From Onchidella celtica (Eukaryota > Mollusca > Gastropoda > Systellommatophora > Onchidiidae), in NCBI GenBank assembly GCA_963931925.1, contig OZ007569.1, forward strand, positions 69,795,920 through 69,859,919: a stretch of DNA of 64,000 nucleotides. The letters run 5' to 3'. The position numbers were made by a program, and so were the translations under genes. Positions 1-12,900 of the stretch are shown piece after piece. Below the pieces are notes generated by a model. It had not been told where the DNA came from. It ran no database searches and saw nothing but the letters and a program-made list of their open reading frames with translations. How positions within the stretch are numbered: the stretch's first letter is position 1; every line of letters begins with the position of its first letter.

Positions 1-861
1 TAATAGCCCACTTCCGCCTACACATGACGTTATCACTTCCTGCGATGTGTTCACTAACAAACAAACTAACCCGTGCGCAAATCATTGCCATTTGATGGAT
101 GCTGACGGGATGCGCAGGATGTCAACGCGCAAAGGGAGAGCAGTAAAACGTATCGAAAAACAAACAAACAAACAAAAATAAAATAAAGCTAAAGGAACAG
201 GCAAAATGAAGCAGGTCCATAATAATCACCCAGAACTGAAACTAATAAATCGATTTATCCCGGGCAGGGCCGGGCAATTCAGCTAGTTTAAAAAAAAAAA
301 CACAAAAAAACATAGACATTCTTTAGGCTTATAGTATGGCTTGGAACATAGTTAAAATATGACATAAAAAGAGAGAAAAGGTTGAATGTTTCAAATCCCT
401 GCATTAGAAACAAACACCAAAGGGACATTGCAATGAATTCCAAAAGAATTAGAAATGTGTTTTGTTGTTGTAATCGTTGCTTTTTTTCCTGTCATTGATA
501 AAAATTTGGGGTTCTGTGGTGTCATTTCTTTATTTTGTTTCCACTGCCAGGCTTTGTAACATGCCACTTTTTTTACACCACCACACCCCCCCCCATTCCC
601 CACCCCCCCCCCCCCCCCCCCCAATTTTAACAAAATCTGGCTTGTTCGGCCACGTGGAAATTAGGAAAATAAATTAGGGCAGATTAAAACTTTTATGACG
701 TTTCTTCTTTTTTCAAAGCAGTTCCTAGAAATTTTATGGTTACAGTTTTATGTTATTATGAATGTGAGATTGTGGGAAAACAAGAATTCAGGAGGGTGTT
801 TTAGGGAACAACTCAATACTGGATTTCATGATCTAATCATTTCTTATCTCATTTCTCCTAG
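1..861. other. Non-coding start of window, intronic or upstream of TALPID3
   Basis: No exon with acceptable splice sites and TALPID3-like content was found here. It holds A-rich runs and a C-rich tract at about 583-622. The first supported exon follows a pyrimidine-rich acceptor ending at 861. The family is considerably longer at its N terminus than what the window encodes, so this is most likely an intron, although exon 1 does begin with ATG. Confidence 0.5.
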
Positions 862-903
862 ATGGATATTGAACTGGGCCCGGCTCCACTGGAAAAATAC
901 CTG
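862..903 (+). CDS. TALPID3: TALPID3 exon (first in window)
   Basis: Encodes MDIELGPAPLEKYL (assembled residues 1-14). It lies between an AG at 860-861 and GTAAGG at 904. It ends in phase 0 and continues in frame into the next exon. ATG directly follows the acceptor, so it may be an internal exon that happens to start with Met. Confidence 0.65.
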
Positions 904-3900
904 GTAAGGTCTTATTTTTGGATTCTTTGAAATATAATTTGTAATTCTTCAGAGAGTATGAATACATTGTTTACTCATGTGTGTTTTGTTTCCATTGTCC
1001 AAAAATGTTTTACAAGCACACACGACTTCCTCTCTGTCTTTCTGTCTCTCCCACTCGTATGCAGGCACATACATGTACACAGTTAGTTTACTGACAGTTC
1101 AAAATAGTTGTGATTCGTCCGTCGGAATCGACAAGGACCATCTAGTCATCCTGTGGGGTAGGTGGATTGGGTTCTGTGTGTGCGCAGATGACTGATCAAA
1201 ATACTTACAACACAATTGAAGAGCGTTTTTCCAAAACTGCGTAAGTCAAATTTTGCAAGAGTTATAGCCCCTTTCAGATAGTCATTCAAAATTAGTGTGG
1301 GACACGGTGTAAGTGTTCAATTAAAACTTGCCACGTTCCATCAAGTTTTGACTGAACACTTACACCGCGTCTTACACTAATTTTGAATAAATATATGAAA
1401 GGGGCCATAATTCATGCAAAATTTGACTTACGCAGTTTTGGAAAAACGCTCTTTGATTTCGGGATCTAGAATCATAACTGTGTCAATAATTTGTTTGTGT
1501 ACTGTTTTCAGCTGGTAAAGAAAAACTTCCAACTTTTTTTCATTCAGAAATTTTAACCCAATGACTCGTGTTCACTGGTCTACTGGTGATGGCCTTCACC
1601 TTTATTGAGTTTCAGTCTGATTGACCTACATGGCCTTTGGCTGGTCCGTCATATCTCCTGAAGTTTTGTCCGCTAAAATCCAGAAAAATTGTTAATTTTT
1701 GTATTTAAAGACCTGTAGGAACTTTGTTAAATGTATTATATTATCACTGCTGCCATAATCAATACTAATAATAATGTACCTTTATGATAGAAATACCCAG
1801 AGAAAGAAGGCAGTCCTTACCCTAAACTGAGCCATCACTCCAAGGAGAAGAAAGCTCGACTGCAGGAACTGGACAACTTGTTGGAGGCCAAGAACGTGCT
1901 GCGACATTTGGAAGTGACCAGAGAGACATTGGAGAAAAATATTGATCAAGTGGTCAGGTCACGACGAGACATGCATGTGTTTTCAACTTTGATGGGCTCG
2001 GCGCCTGAAGGGTAAGAATTCATGACAGTTAATCAGAAAAGCAATCTTTTGTTTTGGAGTGAAGTAGGCTTTGGTGATGGCAAGATGTTATTGCCAACTT
2101 TTTCTCAGCATCACAATGCATTTTTTTGTGTTATATTTCTATTGGTGAAATTTTAATTGATCAAGCTCTGAGAATTAAGCTACAATAAAGTATCCCCCCC
2201 AAAAAAATTAGAATTATGATGGTTATCATGTTGATATGCTGTTAAACTCAAACTCACTCTGTAATTCATTTATAAATATCAAAATTTGATTTGTTGTGTC
2301 AACTGCTTGGTGCTCTGTGTCTCTCCTTCAAGAGAAAATAAATTTGGGGGTGATTCCTCAGACCATATTATTTTTAATTTTGAACAATCGTTGCGTTTCT
2401 CATGCTGCAGTCCAGATGGTTCAAAGTTAGGCCTGAAAAATGGTGGCCACCAACACAGCAGAGGTTGTCAGTGCCTTGATTGAAATGAAGTTTGATTGCT
2501 GGGCATGGGATGAGGTTGTTCACTAGTTTGAATTATTTGCCTTGGCAGAATTTTTTAGATAAGTCCAACCAGGCAGTCTGAGGTACTTTGTCCAATAATG
2601 ATAATGTTTTTTTCCTTGAGCTTTCATTCTTTCAATCTGCTCATTCAGAGAGACAGATGAACAGTTGAGAATACAGAAGATGGTCAACAGGAAAATTTCA
2701 GCTCTCCAGGGAGATGTGCAGGTTGGTAGTTGTTGTACACTGTTGTCATCACTGGTTTTATCCACTTCAGTGTTCATTTTGTGTACTGGTGGATCCATGA
2801 TTTTGTTGCTTTTGAGTCATGACTTCAGTTTTATTGCTGTATTCTCACAAAGTAACATATCGATATCTTTTGTAGGTTTGAAGTTTTGGCAGAAACATTC
2901 TTGCTGAATCCAAAACTTACAAAAGAGACCAAAACTTTGAAACATTCTCCTGTAAAATATGAAAATGTTTGATATGCCAGTATCTTACATGGGCGAGAAC
3001 TTGTCTGTTCAGTGATCAAGTGAAGTCAAACGCGTTGCACTCAATCCCCATTTTACCCCTCAGGTTTCAGATTTTCAATTTCTGTTATATTCTGCACATA
3101 TCAAAAGGGACATGCTACGCACATTTTTATTTTCAGAAACATCATACCTTTTTTGTTGTTGTTACACAAAATCGTACAAGCAAATGAAAAACTGAGAAGA
3201 AAACATTCTTTTGTTCGGACAAAAAGGATTCAATTTTTCATTTCAGTCTGTTTTTGTGTGTGTTTGTTATTTTAGAAAGAAGTTCTGAAAGGCCTGGCAC
3301 AGGAAGAAGCAGACAGACTGGCAACTGAGGCAGAGATGGAACGTCAGAAACTGGCAGCGAAACACAACTTAATGAAACAACCTATGGCTAAATCTGGCAC
3401 ATTAAGAGGTCAAGCTGCAGCCAGTGCAAGGTTGGCTTACGGCAAGACCAACCTGGCCACTACATCAACTTTGGCCAGCAGAGGGAAAGAAAATCTGACC
3501 AGCAAAGTGAAAGTTCCACCTAAGGTAAGAAAGGGAGAGAGACAGGTGTATCACTTGTTTTAATTTGGTCACTGTCATAGCCATGCAGGTTGAAGAACTT
3601 AATGTCCAAATTTAATTTTCGTTTGCCATAAAGGACTGGAAAGCAATGTATTTTATTAATTTGGAAACTCTGATGAGGCACCGGGCATTGCCTGGGATAA
3701 ACCTGTGCCTCCACCCTTCTTTCAGTTCTCATTCTCTCTCTCTCATATGACACTGTACCAGCTAAGATTCCAGACAGTCTTTCCCGCTCTCCAAAAACAC
3801 GAGGCCCTTGGGTCCAAAACCCCTGATCTAAAAAGTTTCCCACAATAATCTACAGTCTTACTTCAGATGTCATGTATGCCAGGACGCTACACACTCATTT

Positions 3901-6900
3901 CCAGGCAGGGAATTGTACCAAATTGAACACATGTCAGATACAGCCTCCCATGTGCTAGGCTAATCAAAGGGAGCAAAAAAATAGGTCATTGCATGTTACT
4001 ATCATAACAACATTTCTCAAAGATTGCCTGAAACTTGAATAAGAGAATAGGTGGAGACAAAGGAGAATGAGTTAGGTTAGATTAGTTGACAGGGACATTA
4101 AGTTTATAATTTTTTAAACTGTTACCCAAGCAGTAGCACTGACCAAAAAAATGGCCAAAATTGCATCATAATGAAACACTCTCACCTGTAATTTTTTTTG
4201 TAATAAAATTGTTCTGTTTGTCAGTTCGTCACACCCCGTGTCATTGTCTATTGTACATTTCCAGCCTGCTGCTATTAAAGATGAACGAAAACGTGTACAG
4301 ACATATGGAAAACCAGAATATCAACGTGGCCGCACAACAATCCGAGACCCGTATCTTCATTTCCAGAACACCAAGAAAGGCGTGGCAGGCAAAGCTTCGG
4401 TGACTGTCCTGAATGAATCAGCAGGTAGGTACAGGTGTGTCAGTAGAGGGTTTATACAGTAGATTGAAAAGTGACTGAAAAGTCTTGAATTGTTGACAGC
4501 AGTGATATTACTCTGCTGATGTTGTCTATTCTGATGATGTCAGTGTTATTTATGCTCATGTTGTTAATGGTGTTGTTGATGTTGTCATTATTTCAATAGC
4601 CATTAAGTGGTTATTGTGAAGTATCTAGCTTCATGTTGCCTGGGTTGATGACAATAGTGATACCTGATGTTGTTGGTGGTGGTGGTGATGGAGGTGACAA
4701 TATAATTATAAGGAAAAATATAGAAGCAACTATACTAGTACAACTTTCATCTTTGCAGGATGTTGTCACTGTAATAGTTGGTTGGCTGCCTTACTTGTCT
4801 TGTAGTTTCTGCCTTTAATTCTCTCCCTCTTTGTCTCTCTCTCTCTCTCATGCATGCACACATACACACACTCACTCACCCGCACACATCTCTTCTTCCT
4901 CTGTGCTCATTGCTACAATTGTATCATTGGTACCATATAAATGTATGTTATGTTAGGAATGTTCTTTTTTCCCCATTTTTCTCTCCTGTGTATTTAGTGA
5001 GTCGAGATGGAAGGTCAAGGTCGCCCAAGGGCAAACTAGGTCAAGTCCTGACCCCAACACCCAGACAGTTCTACTTCAGTCCCACCAGAGGTTACATCCC
5101 TCTAGGTGTGAGTGACACAGGTGTGTACAGTGGTTATGTGTGTATATGGTCAGTTTCCATAGGTAACATATGGGGGGCTGTCAACCAGGATGTGTTATGT
5201 CTAGTTTCATTCATTGCTTTTTAAATACCTGTAGATATCCAAGACACAAGGGGTGTGTGGCTTTATTTCGTAACTCAATATAACTATTCATGTGACCGTG
5301 TTGAAATTTATTGCAGTTGTTTAGATTTTCATAAGGTTACAAATTTCACACTCATTTTTCTCACCTTGGAAATAAAACATTTTGGTTGTCAGCCCTCAAT
5401 ATATTGCTGAGAGTATTCTGAGAAGGGGTCAGACATAAGTCCATATCACATTAGTGCAGTCAGAGTCAGTTGACATTGGAAGAAGGTAATAATGTGTGAA
5501 ATATTAAAAAGAAGACTTGACGATGTCTAGTGTGGGTGAACTTCATGTGACAGCATCATGAAGACGATCATTTGCAAAAAATGTATGAAATTTGTAGGTT
5601 TTACATTAGCTATTATGAGGTCTAGGGAAATGCATGCTGGGATGTCTTGAACTTTGTCTTTTATTAATGTCAGTGACGCCCGTGCAGATGCGGGGCCCTC
5701 TTGCAGAAGAGGGGCAGCAAAGAATACATCTGACGTGATACTGCGTGTCGTAAGAGGCGACTAAAGGTGCAAAGGTCCTGGTCTCCCGAGAAGAGCCAGT
5801 TGGCAGTGGGCCAACTACCCACCCTGTAAAAATAAACCAGTTACAGAAACACAAGCAAATACTTTAAGTCAGTCTTTTATCTTGGGAGAAGGGGGAGCAT
5901 CTGCACCTGTAGATTCAATGAAGGACAATGGACAAAGCCGAAAGGACTCCACTGGCCCGACTGCTCCTTCATCAAACAAGTCACTCCGGATTGCGTCGTG
6001 GAATGTCCGCACCATGTATGAAGCAGGAAAGAGTGCCCAGGTTACAATGGAGATGAGGCGATACAGACTGCACATACTTGGAGTTAGCGAGACCCGCTGG
6101 ATACAGTCCGGACTGAAACAACTTAATTCTGGGGAAAAGATTTTGTATTCTGGAAGGGAGGACAAAAAGCATACAGAAGGAGTAGCGATCATCTTGAGCA
6201 AGCACGCCCAGAGGTCACTGAGGGGATGGGAACCCTACGGAAGGAGAATTATATTGGCATCATTTACTACAAAGAACAAGAACATCAACATGAACATTGT
6301 GCAGATATACGCCCCAACAAATGAAGCAACCGATGAGGACAAGGACGATTTCTACAACCAGCTTCAGGAAATAGTTGACACATTGCCAAGAAAAGATGTG
6401 AACATTATAATGGGAGACGCCAATGCCAAGATAGGACAGGACAATACAGGGTATGAGGACATTATGGGGTGCAATGGTTTGGGACAAATGAATGAGAATG
6501 GAGAGCGGTTTGCAAGTTTCTGCGCATTTAACAGCTATGTGATTGGAGGTTCAGTATTCCCACACAAGAGGATCCATAAGGCCACTTGGATTTCACCAGA
6601 TGGAGTAACTGAAAACCAGATTGACCACTTTTGCATCACCCGACGATTCAGACGCTCACTGGAGGATGTCATAGTACAGAGAGGAGCTGATGTTGGATCT
6701 GACCATCACATGCTGCTGGCAAGACTCAAACTCCCCTCAAGAAACAAGGTACCAGAGCAGGAACAAAGAGGAGAAAGTTTCAAGTGAGCCTTCTGGATGG
6801 AGACAAGAAGGAAGAGTTCCAGCTGACACTGAGGAATAGATTCAAACCCCTTGTTGACCTTGAAGAGACAGTAGATTTGGAGACTCACTGGGCTAAGGTA

Positions 6901-9900
6901 AAAGGAGTACTTACATCGACATGTCAGGATGTTCTTGGGGAAAAGAAAGTGGAACACAAGGAATGGATCAGTCAAAAATCACTGGACTTGATAAGAAGAG
7001 ACCTAAAAGAACAGGTAAATGCAAGTCGTACAAGAAGCTCAAGAGTTGGTAACCAGGAAGAGTACCGAGCATCAGCTAAAGAGGTCAAAAAATCAATTAA
7101 AAAAGACAAAGAGGAGTTCATAGGAATGTTAGCAGAGAAAGCAGAGAAGGCAGCAACAGGAGGACACATGAGGATCCTCTACCAGACTACAAAGACTCTT
7201 GCTGGAAAATATGGAAAACCTGAAGTTCCTGTCAAGGATTACAACAGGAAGGCTATTTTTGGAAAGGAAGCTCAGGCAAAAAGATGGATAGAACATTTTA
7301 ACAGCCTCTTGAACAGACCTCCACCAAGCAACCCACCCGACATTCTACCCGCAAGAAATGATTTACCAATCAGTTGCGACCCTCCGACTAAAGCAGAGAT
7401 TAATGATGCCATAAAGCAGTTAAATCGAGGCAAGGCAGCTGGACCAGACCAGATCCCACCAGAGGCGCTGAAGGCAGATGCTGCTGGGGCTGCAGAGGGT
7501 CTGCACTCACTATTCTCGAGGATTTGGATCGGAGGCAAGTTTCCAAAGGACTGGAAGGAAGGACACCTCGTGAAGCTTCCAAAAAAAGGGGACCTCAGCA
7601 ATTGTAGTAACTACAGAGGAATCACACTTCTCTCCATCCCAGGAAAGGTTTTCAATCGCATTATTCTCAAGCGAATACAGAATGCAACAGACCCAAAACT
7701 TCGTGAGGAGCAAGCTGGTTTCAGGAGCAATCGATCAACCACCGACCAGATCGCCACGCTGAGAATCATAGTAAAGCAGTCACTAGAGTGGAACTCCCAA
7801 CTGATAGTGAACTTCCTTGACTACGAGAAGGCCTTTGATAGCATCGATAGAGAAACACTGTGGAGAATATTGAGACATTATGGAATCCCAGAGAAGATGG
7901 TGAATCTTATCAAGAGCATGTACGAGGGGACGAGTTGCAGAGTCGTACACGATGGTGAGCTTACTGACAGCTTTGATATCAAGACTGGTGTTAGGCAGGG
8001 TTGTTTGCTCTCCCCATTTCTGTTTATTCTGGTGATTGATTGGCTTATGAAAGAAACCACCAGTGGAGGAAGAAATGGCATACAATGGACCCCATGGACA
8101 CAGCTGGACGATCTAGATTTTGCAGATGACTTGGCACTATTGTCGCACACGCACGACCAGATGCAAGCAAAGACTACAGCTCTAAACAAAATTTCAGAAT
8201 CTATTGGATTGAGGATACATCCTGCAAAGTCGAAGGTCCTAAAACTTGTTGCACCCCCAAGCGAACAAGTCAGAGTAGGAGATCAACCACTGGAAGATGT
8301 AGAGTCCTTCTGCTATCTTGGTAGTATCATTGACAATAAGGGAGGAACAGAAGCAGAAGTCAAAGCATGAATTGGAAAGGCACAGGCAGCTTTCACGTCC
8401 TTAAGCAAGATTTGGAGAACCAAGGATATATCTCTAAAAACAAAGCTGAGGATATTCAACTCGAACGTGAAGTCAGTCCTGTTGTATGGATGTGCGACTT
8501 GGAATGCGTCCCAGGCCTGCATAAAGAGAATCCAAGTTTTCATCAACAGATGTTTGAGGAAGCTACTTAAGATCAGATGGACAGACAAGGTCAGCAATGA
8601 AATTGTATGGAAAAGAACAAGACAGAGCCCGGTCAGAGAGGAAATTGGTAGGAGGCGATGGAGATGGATCGGCCACACTCTCAGGAGGCCAGGAAACAGC
8701 ATCACGAAGAAGGTATTGGATTGGAATCCCCAGGGCAAGAGATCAAGAGGAAGGCCGCGCGGAACGTGGAGAAGAGCCAGAGAAAATGATGTGCAACGAA
8801 ACGGAAAGACTTAGAATAATGTAAAGAGGCTGGCCCATGATAGGGAGGGATGGAAAGTGTTTGTTGGTGGCCTATACCCTGATCCAGGGTGAGAAAGGCA
8901 ATGATGATGATGAATGTCAGTGAGTGTTTGTGGAAATATGTTTATGCAGCAATGTATTCCAATGTTTGTCCTGTTCTCTACAGCTGTGGCTGGTCAGTTA
9001 GTGACCATGGCTGTTCCACTGGGCGAACCCCGTCTAGAGCCAGGAGTCAGGCGATCCATGACCATTCGACCTTCTGACCCTATCACCTCCACCCCTGTGC
9101 CTGTGACCGCTGCCAGAAATGTGGCCATGGTGTCCTTCCCTGTGGAGGACGAGAGGGGGAGGGGAGAGGTGGAGAGAGAACCAGAACTGACTACACAGGT
9201 GAGTCTAACTCTGGTGGGGTGGGAAGACAGTGAGAAGAATGGATATTATCAGCAAAACCGCATGCAAATATTAATTATTCTTTCCAATCATTCAAGAGTT
9301 ATGTAAAAAGAAAAAGAAAACTGTCAAGCTTTATAAGAACCAGAGAATTGTAAGTGAGTCGAAAGAGAATCATAAACTTGACTGATCTAATTTCTAGTCT
9401 AATTTACCCGTACTGTATCATAGCCTTAGTTCTTGTCTGTTCCAACTCCATTTTTTGCACACCTGAGAAATTCGACGTTGAATGTTTGCAGCTTTAGCTT
9501 TATTGGCTGTTTTAGAGGCTTGTGGTATTTTACCCAGTTAGTTATATAGATGAGCAGTGAATTCAGATCAGTAGTTTCTCTATTCGGCATTGTAATGAAA
9601 CCACAGTCCCGTAACACTAACAGCAGCATTATGATAAGAAGTTAGAACATACGGGAACCTTGGAACAGCTGGATATGTGCTACAGTACATTTTAAACAAG
9701 CGTCAGAGTGTACATTTGTAAAAGATCTCCAGTTTTTCAGAAAATGGAGATAGAACCAACAAGAATTTAGTTCATGATGAAATGGAATTAACCAAATTAA
9801 ATTCACATGTGAAGTAGAAGAACCAACATCAAAAGTCAGTGATTTGCGGGTGTGTTTCCGGTGAGATGTCAATGTAAAAACGTAAAAAGGGAACGTAAAA

Positions 9901-12900
9901 AGTCATAAAAAGCTAGAATTACTAAAATATTCAACAGGCAAATCTCACTGCCTTATGGTTCAGAAAGTCAACGTTTTGATGAATTTTAATAGGATAGCAA
10001 ATCCTACAGCAAGGTTCTGGTCAATTTATCTTTATTGTTGTATTTATCTTCGCCTCTGCCAAAACACGTCTTTGCATTGTCGATTTCATATCGTTCAGTA
10101 TTTAGATTTTATGATTGTATACTCCAGGTGTTACCCCCAATCGACATTGATTCCATCACTCCGACATCCTCACGCAGATCAGATATTCAGATTCGGAGCC
10201 CACAACAAGGCAATGCAAATGTCACATTCCTGTATGATACACATCGTGTAAGTGGTGATATTATAGATGTCATCTCCTTGTATAATAATAATAATAATAA
10301 TATATACATTTATATAGCGCCAGGACTAAAACATTAAAAGCTCTAGGCGCTGTACACAGTAAAAAATCATAAAAGCACATTCAAATAAACTTACACACAC
10401 ACAGATAAACTAGTTTTATACATCCATAGCAAGCTATAAAATTCAGTTTTAAAAAGAAATGTTTTTAACCTGTTTTTAAATATGTTTAGAGAGGCAGAAT
10501 TTCGAACCTCTTGTGGTAAAGAATTCCACACACAGGGACCAAAACAACTAAAAGCTCTATCTCCATAATTTGATGTTTTACACCTGGGAACAACCAGTTT
10601 GTTTTCTGTAGTAGATCTTAAAATTCTATCAGACTCATGTTTTTTCAAAAGTTCCGAAAGATAGGAGGGAGCTGAACCTTCAAGACATTTGTAAACCAAA
10701 ACTGCAGCTTTAAATTTTATTCTGTTTTCGACAGTAAGCCAGTGAAGTTGGTCAATAAGGCTTGAGGCAGATTCTCTTTTTGATTTTCTAAAAATCAGTC
10801 TAGCTGCATTATTCTGAATTATCTGAAGGCGTTTTATTTTGTTGCTCGGAATTCCAAAGAGCAGAGAGTTACAATAATCAAGCTTTGAAAACATAAGTGA
10901 AGTGATAAGTATTCGAGTTGCCTCTTGGGATATGAATAGACGAATAGAGCTGATGTTTTTTAATTGAAACATTAATGATCGACATAATGAACTTATTTGA
11001 TTTTCCACGCTCAGATCTGATTCTAAAATTGTGCCTAAGTTTTTAACTTTATTCACGTTTGCTACAGTGCTTTCACCAAGATTTAATTTTACATTTTTAA
11101 TTGCAGTTATTTGTCTTTTCTTTCCAATAATCATAACTTCTGTTTTGTCTTCATTTAGCTTTAGTTTGTTTTGGTTCATCCATTCTTTTGTATAGAGAGT
11201 TTTTTACATTTTCAGTGTATATGTTATCTTCTTGCATAAAATGCAACAATTGCATTAGCTGGCTTTTGAAATGTCCATTTAGTGATCTATACCACTTGTG
11301 GAAATGCTATCATTGGAATATATTCTGCTAAACTCATATGAGGAAAAAAATTTGGTGTGAAATGAGAAAAGGTGGAAGAAATAGATCATGTAGTTTGAAT
11401 TTCTGAAACAGGAAACTTTGTATTTATCTGTCGTGATTTTAATGTTTAAGTTCTAATATTTTTGTCCACTTGTTTTTTGTCTATTGCATTGTGGTTATTT
11501 TTTATTTGTTTCGTCATTTTGTTATCCTGATATGCTTTTTATACTGCCTTAGCAACATCTGCTTTTACACTATTTGTGTCCTTTAACTATGTCTAATTCT
11601 TTTTGTACATGTTTGCATCTCCAGGAGGATGATGACCTTGATAAAACTATCACAGAAGAAGATTCAGATTTGGAACAGTCAGGGGAGGGAATTAACCTGC
11701 CTGGCTATGAACCAAAGAGAGAAGAGTACTCTGGCCCTAGTTTCCCACCTCGCACTAGCAAGCCAGGCCCTGGCTGGATGGCAGGAGGAGGTGGAGCTCC
11801 GCCCACCATACCAATGTCAGATGTGATGGCTGAAGATTTGAGAAGGCGGGATCTGTTGGAGAACAATGCTGTCCAATGGTAAATGTTGGTTTTGTTTCAT
11901 GTCATAGTCACAGGTACTTAGGACTAACAGAGACATTCAGAGGTGTCCATCATAGCCCAGGAATTTTCTGTATGGGTTCCTCCATCAGAAGTAGGTACAC
12001 TATGAAGGGTTGTGGTTAGCTTCAGCATATAAGTTTAGTTACCAGGTTTACACAAAACAAAACATGTCTAACAAAAGAAATACATCAATCTACATCGCTC
12101 TAGAAATAAATGAGCTGCATGTATGTCACCCTAAAACTGATTTATTCTATCTCGGCTACAGCAGGTTTGAAGAAAATCACTATGAAGTTTTGTATTTTAA
12201 CTTTACAAAGTGTTAGATCAACTTTTAGTACTTTAAAATCTACTCCCAGAGATGAGATATCTTCACAATTTTTGTAGGAATGGCAGAATACACCTTGTTA
12301 GACTTATCCCAAATTTTTTCCTGGGGCAGTCGCTAGTTGCAGCAAATACTTTAAATCTGGTCAATAGCCGAGATAAGGAAAGTCGCCAGAAATTACTGTC
12401 AGTATTCTTGCTGTCCTTATTTGCCAGGTTGGAGCAGGAGTTGATGGCCAAGGTTTTGTCCCAAGTGATGCCACTCCAGCTCCCAGAGCGGCAGGGCACG
12501 GCCAACAAAGCTCCGTCTGTCACATCCGAGGATGAACTAGAGAGAGATAACTCTCTATTAGGTAAGGCAGAAATCTCCTGCTGCATTCTAGGTACACTGA
12601 GATAACTATTTTGTCATGTGGTTTGAATGTGCTAGTCTGTGTATGTACCACAGAAGAGAGAACTATCAGAAGTGAAAGAAGCTCACTTTTTGTGAGTACA
12701 GAAAGTATGCGCACGGCCATGTTGAATGAAATGCAACTTCAATTGACTTGATTGGCGGTAAACAATACCCGGTTGTACATTTCTTCAAAGAGTAAGAGCT
12801 TGCAAACAGCTCTAAATAGTTTCAATCAGCCCAAAAACATGAACAAACCACAATAAACAATTATGCACACTGTCTTTGGTGAAAACGGTCTCTTTCAATT

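Noticed and set aside
5869..8738. Reverse-strand frames opposite the RTE-like LINE
   Set aside because: Shadows of the LINE coding strand.
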